From positions 3,044,631 to 3,108,630 of the forward strand of contig OZ026547.1 in assembly GCA_964020155.1 (NCBI GenBank): a DNA stretch of 64,000 nucleotides, written 5' to 3'. The translations under genes and the position numbers were made by a program. Each line of letters opens with the position of its first letter. Position 1 is the first letter of the stretch. Below are positions 57,961-64,000 of the stretch, one piece after another. This DNA is from Chondrilla cf. caribensis (lineage: Eukaryota > Porifera > Demospongiae > Chondrillida > Chondrillidae). The notes beneath the pieces were generated by a model, which had not been told where the DNA came from, searched no databases, and worked only from the letters and a program-made list of their open reading frames with translations.

Positions 57961-60339
57961 CTTTTTGCATAGCTCATGAGGGAGGGGGTGTGTCAACTTG
58001 ATATTTCACACAGACCTAGCTGGAGACGTGAACTAACTTGTGAAACAATTCCCATCTCAATAGGTGGCTCGTAACTCCAGCTATATTGGAAGGTGCTTAA
58101 TATTTTTCAATGTATGGGAGAGTATAGGAGAGAAAATGTTAAGCACCTTTTTGCATAGCTCATGGGGGAGGGGGCGTGTCAACTTGATATTTTAGGCTGA
58201 CCTAGCTGGAGACGTGAACTAACTTGTGAAATAATTCCCATCTCAATAGGTGGCGCGTAACTCCAGCTACATTGGAAGGTGCTTAACATTTTTTCAATGT
58301 ATGGGAGAGTATAGGAGAGAAAACGTTAAGCACCTTTTTGCATAGCTCATGAGGGAGAGGGCGTGTCAACTTGATATTTTACAAAGACCTAGCTATTGAC
58401 TTGAACTAACTTATGAAACAATTCCCATCTCAATAGGTGGCTCGTAACTCCAGCTACATTCAAAGGTGATAAATATTTTTTCAATGTATGGGAGAGTATA
58501 GGAGAGAAAATGTTAAGCACCTTTTTGCATAGCTCATGGGAGAGGGGGCGTGTCAACTTGATATTTCAAACAGACCTAGCTGGAAACGTGAACTAACTTG
58601 TGAAACAATTCTCATCTCAATAGGTGGCTCGTAACTCCAGCTACATTGGAAGGTGCTTAACATTTTTTCAATGTACGTATGGGAGAGTATAGGAGAGAAA
58701 ATGTTAAGCACCTTTTTGCATAGCTCATGGGGGAAGGGGCGTGTCACCGTGATAATTTACATAGACCTAGTTAGGGACGTGAACTAACTTGTGAAGCAAT
58801 TCCCATCTCAATAGGTGGCTCGTAACTCCAGCTACATTGGAAGGTGCTTAACATTTTTTCAATGTATGGGAGAGTATAGGAGAGAAAACGTTAAGCACCT
58901 TTTTGCATAGCTCATGAGGGAGGGGGCGTGTCAACTTGATATTTCACACAGACCTAGCTGAAAACTTGAACTAACTTGTGAAACAATTCCCATCTCAATA
59001 GGTGGCTCGTAACTCCAGCTACATTGGAAGGTGCTTAATATTTTTTCAATGTATGGGAGAGTATAGGAGAGAAAATGTTAAGCACCTTTTTGCATAGCTC
59101 ATGGGGGAGGGGGCATGTCAATTTGATATCTTAGGCAGACCTAGCTGGGAACTTGAACTAACTTGTGAAACAATTCCCATCTCAATAGGTGGCTCGTAAC
59201 TCCAGCTACATTCAAAGGTGATAAATATTTTTTCAATGTATGGGAGAGTATAGGAGAGAAAATGTTAAGCACCTTTTTGCATAGCTCATGGGAGAGGGGG
59301 CGTGTCAACTTGATATTTCACACAGACCTAGCTGGAGACGTGAACTAACTTGTGAAACAATTCTCATCACAATTGGTGGCTCGTAACTCCAGCTACACTG
59401 GAAGGTGCTTAATATTTTTCAATGTATGGGAGAGTATAGGAGAGAAAACGTTAAGCATCTTTTTGCATAGCTCATAGGGGAGGGGGCGTGTCAACTTGAT
59501 ATTTTAGGCAGACCTAGCTGGGAACTTGAACTAACTTGTGAAACAATTCCCATCTCAATAGGTGGCTCGTAACTCCAGCTACATTGGAAGGTGCTTAACA
59601 TTTTTTCAATGTATGGGAGAGTACATACGTATAGAAGAGAAAACGTTAAGCACCTTTTTGCACAGCTCATGGGGGAAGGGGCGTGTCACCGTGATAATTT
59701 ACGTAGACCTAGTTAGGGACGTGAACTAACTTGTGAAACAATTCCCATCTCAATAGGTGGCTCGTAACTCCAGCTACATTGGAAGGTGCTTAATATTTTT
59801 CAATGTATGGGGGAGTATAGGAGAGAAAATGTTAAGCACCTTTTTGCATAGCTCATTGGGGAGGGGGCGTGTCAATGTGATATTATAGACAGACTTAGCT
59901 GTGGACTTGAACTAACTTGTGAAACAATTCCCATCTCAATAGGTGGCTCGTAACTCCAGCTACATTGGAAGGTGCTTAACATTTTTTTAATGTATGGGAG
60001 AGTATAGGAGAGAAAATTTTAAGCGCCTTTTTGCATAGCTCATGGGGGAGGGGGCGTGTCAATTTGATATCTTAGGCAGACCTAGCTGGGAACTTGAACT
60101 AACTTGTGAAACAATTCCCATCTCAATAGGTGGCCCGTAACTCCAGCTACATTCAAAGGTGATAAATATTTTTTCAATGTATGGGAGAGTATAGGAGAGA
60201 AAACGTTAAGCACCTTTTTGCATAGCTCATGGGAGAGGGGGCGTGTCAACTTGATATTTCACACAGCCCCAGCTGGAGACGTGAACTAACTTGTGAAACA
60301 ATTCTCATCTCAATTGGTGGCTCGTAACTCCAGCTACAT

Positions 60340-60448
60340 TGGAAGGTGCTGAGCACACTGCCTACCTCTATGAGCTGATCAAGGTGAGGAGACCTGCCAC
60401 ATTCTGTGTGTGTACATGTGTGTGTGTGTGTACATGTGTGTGTGTGTG

Positions 60449-60514
<66 letters not shown>

Positions 60515-60525
60515 GTGTGTGGCTT
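60340..60525 (+). other. Exon-like fragment and (TG)n tract inserted in an S monomer
   Basis: Within one monomer the sequence leaves S after GGAAGGTGCT and reads AEHTAYLYELIK, followed at 60,384 by a good donor GTGAGG and then a TG-rich tract with TACATG interruptions. S resumes at CTTAATATTTTTTC near 60,522. I do not recognise the protein. The unit looks like an exon end plus intron start captured by the satellite. Confidence 0.5.
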
Positions 60526-61299
60526 AATATTTTTTCATTGTATGGGAGAGTATAGGAGACAAAATGTTAAGCACCTTTTTGCATAGCTCATGGGGGAGGG
60601 GGCGTGTCAATGTGATATTATAGACAGACTTAGCTGTGGACTTGAACTAACTTGTGAAACAATTCCCATCTCAATAGGTGGCTCGTAACTCCAGCTACAT
60701 TCAAAGGTGATAAATATTTTTTCAATGTATGGGAGAGTATAGGAGAGAAAATGTTAAGCACCTTTTTGCATAGCTCATGGGAGAGGGGGCGTGTCAACTT
60801 GATATTTCAAACAGACCTAGCTGGAAACGTGAACTAACTTGTGAAACAATTCTCATCACAATTGGTGGCTCGTAACTCCAGCTACATTGGAAGGTGCTTA
60901 ATATTTTTCAATGTATGGGAGAGTATAGGAGAGAAAACGTTAAGCACCTTTTTGCATAGCTCATGAGGGAGGGGGCGTGTCAACTTGATACTTCACACAG
61001 ACCTAGCTGTTGACTTGAACTAACTTGTGAAACAATTCCCATCTCAATAGGTGGCTCGTAACACCAGCTACATTGGAAGGTGCTTAACATTTTTCAAATA
61101 TATGGGAGAGTATAGGAGGGAAACGTTAAGCACCTTTTTGCATAGCTCATAGGGGAGGGGGCGTGTCAATGTGATACTTTAGACAGACCTAGTTGCGGAC
61201 GTGAACTAACTTGTGAAACAATTTCCTTCGCAATAGGTAGCTTGTAACTCCAGCTACATTGGAAGGTGCTTAATAGTTTTTCAATGTATGGGAGAGTAT

Positions 61300-64000
61300 A
61301 GGAGAGAAAACGTTAAGCACCTTTTTGCACAGCTCATGGGGGAAGGGGCGTGTCACCGTGATAATTTACGTAGACCTAGTTAGGGACGTGAACTAACTTG
61401 TGAAACAATTCCCATCTCAATAGGTGGCTCGTAACTCCAGCTACATTGGAAGGTGTTTAACATTTTTTCAATGTATGGGAGAGTACGTACGTATAGAAGA
61501 GAAAATGTTAAGCACCTTTTTGCATAGCTCATGGGGGAAGGGGCGTGTCACCGTGATAATTTACGTAGACCTAGTTAGGGACGTGAACTAACTTGTGAAA
61601 CACTTCCCATCTCAATAGGTGGCTCGTAACTCCAGCTACATTGGAAGGTGCTTAACATTTTTCAAATATATGGGAGAGTATAGGAGAGAAAACGTTAAGC
61701 ACCTTTTTGCATAGCTCATAGGGGAGGGGGCGTGTCAATGTGATACTTTAGACAGACCTAGTTGTGGACGTGAACTAACTTGTGAAACAATTTCCTTCGC
61801 AATAGGTGGCTTGTAACTCCAGCTACATTGGAAGGTGCTTAATAGTTTTTCAATGTATGGGAGAGTATAGGAGAGAAAACGTTAAGCACCTTTTTGCACA
61901 GCTCATGGGGAAAGGGGCGTGTCACCGTGATAATTTACGTAGACCTAGTTAGGGACGTGAACTAACTTGTGAAACAATTCCCATCTCAATAGGTGGCTCG
62001 TAACTCCAGCTACATTCAAAGGTGATAAATATTTTTTCAATGTATGGGAGAGTATAGGAGAGAAAATGTTAAGCACCTTTTTGCATAGCTCATGGGAGAG
62101 GGGGCGTGTCAACTTGATATTTCACACAGACCTAGCTGGAAACGTGAACTAACTTGTGAAACAATTCTCATCACAATTGGTGGCTCGTAGCTCCAGCTAC
62201 ATTGGAAGGTGCTTAATATTTTTCAATGTATGGGAGAGTATAGGAGAGAAAACGTTAAGCACCTTTTTGCATAGCTCATGAGGGAGGGGGCGTGTCAACT
62301 TGATACTTCACACAGACCTAGCTGTTGACTTGAACTAACTTGTGAAACACTTCCCATCTCGATAGGTGGCTCGTAACACCAGCTACATTGGAAGGTGCTT
62401 AACATTTTTCAAATATATGGGAGAGTATAGGAGAGAAAACGTTAAGCACCTTTTTGCATAGCTCATAGGGGAGGGGGCGTGTCAATGTGATACTTTAGAC
62501 AGACCTAGTTGTGGACGTGAACTAACTTGTGAAACAATTTCCTTCGCAATAGGTGGCTTGTAACTCCAGCTACATTGGAAGGTGCTTAATAGTTTTTCAA
62601 TGTATGGGAGAGTATAGGAGAGAAAACGTTAAGCACCTTTTTGCACAGCTCATGGGGAAAGGGGCGTGTCACCGTGATAATTTACGTAGACCTAGTTAGG
62701 GACGTGAACTAACTTGTGAAACAATTCCCATCTCAATAGGTGGCTCGTAACTCCAGCTACATTCAAAGGTGATAAATATTTTTTCAATGTATGGGAGAGT
62801 ATAGGAGAGAAAATGTTAAGCACCTTTTTGCATAGCTCATGGGAGAGGGGGCGTGTCAACTTGATATTTCACACAGACCTAGCTGGAAACGTGAACTAAC
62901 TTGTGAAACAATTCTCATCACAATTGGTGGCTCGTAGCTCCAGCTACATTGGAAGGTGCTTAATATTTTTCAATGTATGGGAGAGTATAGGAGAGAAAAC
63001 GTTAAGCACCTTTTTGCATAGCTCATGAGGGAGGGGGCGTGTCAACTTGATACTTCACACAGACCTAGCTGTTGACTTGAACTAACTTGTGAAACACTTC
63101 CCATCTCGATAGGTGGCTCGTAACACCAGCTACATTGGAAGGTGCTTAACATTTTTCAAATATATGGGAGAGTATAGGAGAGAAAACGTTAAGCACCTTT
63201 TTGCATAGCTCATAGGGGAGGGGGCGTGTCAATGTGATACTTTAGACAGACCTAGTTGCGGACGTGAACTAACTTGTGAAACAATTTCCTTCGCAATAGG
63301 TGGCTTGTAACTCCAGCTACATTGGAAGGTGCTTAATAGTTTTTCAATGTATGGGAGAGTATAGGAGAGAAAACGTTAAGCACCTTTTTGCACAGCTCAT
63401 GGGGAAAGGGGCGTGTCACCGTGATAATTTACGTAGACCTAGTTAGGGACGTGAACTAACTTGTGAAACAATTCCCATCTCAATAGGTGGCTCGTAACTC
63501 CAGCTACATTGGAAGGTGTTTAACATTTTTTCAATGTATGGGAGAGTACGTACGTATAGAAGAGAAAATGTTAAGCACCTTTTTGTATAGCTCATGGGGG
63601 AAGGGGCGTGTCACCGTGATAATTTACGTAGACCTAGTTAGGGACGTGAACTAACTTGTGAAACGCTTCCCATCTCAATAGGTGGCTCGTAACTCCAGCT
63701 ACATTGGAAGGTGCTTAACATTTTTCAAATATATGGGAGAGTATAGGAGAGAAAACGTTAAGCACCTTTTTGCATAGCTCATAGGGGAGGGGGCGTGTCA
63801 ATGTGATACTTTAGACAGACCTAGTTGTGGACGTGAACTAACTTGTGAAACAATTTCCTTCTCAATAGGTGGCTTGTAACTCCAGCTACATTGGAAGGTG
63901 CTTAATAGTTTTTCAATGTACGTATGGGAGAGTATAGGAGAGAAAACGTTAAGCAACCTTTTGCATAGCTCATGAGGGAGAGGGCGTGTCAACTTGATAT
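61300..64000. repeat. S higher-order repeat, 747 bp (4 monomers)
   Basis: The phrase GTCAATGTGATACTTTAGAC occurs at 61,734, 62,481 and 63,228, spacing 747 bp. The TACATTCAAAGGTGATAAAT variant repeats at the same offset. The third copy changes partner monomers after about 63,500. Confidence 0.8.

Larger units (their letters stand above)
51741..64000. repeat. S satellite, block 2, runs off the window end
   Basis: About 12.2 kb, roughly 65 monomers by length. Monomers differ by point changes and small indels; variable sites such as GATATTATAGACAGACTTAG versus GATATTTCACACAGACCTAG define monomer types. A 64-codon minus-strand frame (TRPLPHELCKKVLN) recurs but is a by-product of the monomer. Confidence 0.92.

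Noticed and set aside
45910..64000. Regular direct repeats that might suggest a CRISPR array
   Set aside because: Units are 187 or 355 bp without unique spacers, and the genome is eukaryotic with spliced genes; this is satellite DNA.

Overview
The window looks like nuclear DNA of an early-branching metazoan, most likely a sponge. That is an inference from strongly diverged animal gene families, tight TATA promoters and small introns; no marker in the window fixes the species. It is AT-rich, full of (CA)n/(TA)n microsatellites, and has no rRNA, tRNA or CRISPR array that I can support.

Positions 1-38,700 hold a tandem cluster of secreted lectin-like genes with a fibrinogen-related domain (FReD). 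Four look intact: three 'signal exon + FReD exon' genes (40-1474, 3311-4185, 9240-10397) and one true ficolin layout (22951-26128: signal peptide and coiled coil, N-terminal Cys pair, about 95 Gly-X-Y triplets, FReD). Every intron is phase 1, so exons can be swapped, and the 9240 gene is a visible chimera of two subfamilies. Around them lie decayed copies: 21.5 kb, 25.37 kb, 28.5-29.1 kb, 31.8-32.7 kb (with a LINE fragment in its intron), an orphan signal exon at 34.9 kb, a 'headless' ficolin at 36.4-37.9 kb whose FReD exon is deleted, and a stub at 38.6 kb. A short hairpin element travels with the 3' flank of subfamily I copies.

Interleaved on the minus strand are exons of a WDFY3/ALFY-like PH-BEACH autophagy scaffold (4.7-7.0 kb, 27.3-30.5 kb, 39.0-45.9 kb). 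They are not in one collinear order, one segment is present twice, and several exons carry a stop or 1-nt frameshift. I read them as pieces of a broken-up, partly duplicated gene; 39-46 kb is collinear and may be the best-preserved copy. An interferon-regulatory-factor (IRF) gene lies on the plus strand within one intron of that collinear block (42.8-44.3 kb). The three C-terminal exons of a biopterin-dependent aromatic amino acid hydroxylase lie on the minus strand at 15.8-17.7 kb.

Mobile DNA includes TA-flanked Tigger/pogo-like elements (5.34 kb, 7.2-8.7 kb), two related foldback elements (10.9-12.2 kb), a hAT-like MITE inside the hydroxylase gene (17.2 kb) and a 0.4-0.8 kb repeat (R1) in tandem at 19.2-21.5 kb. 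From 45.9 kb to the end the DNA is satellite: a ~355-bp hairpin-bearing repeat (H) alternating with a ~187-bp satellite (S) that shows higher-order periods of 1120, 933 and 747 bp, interrupted at 60.35 kb by an exon-like fragment plus a (TG)n tract. A recurring oddity is that (TG)n tracts begin exactly at, or a few bases after, 5' splice sites in unrelated genes.
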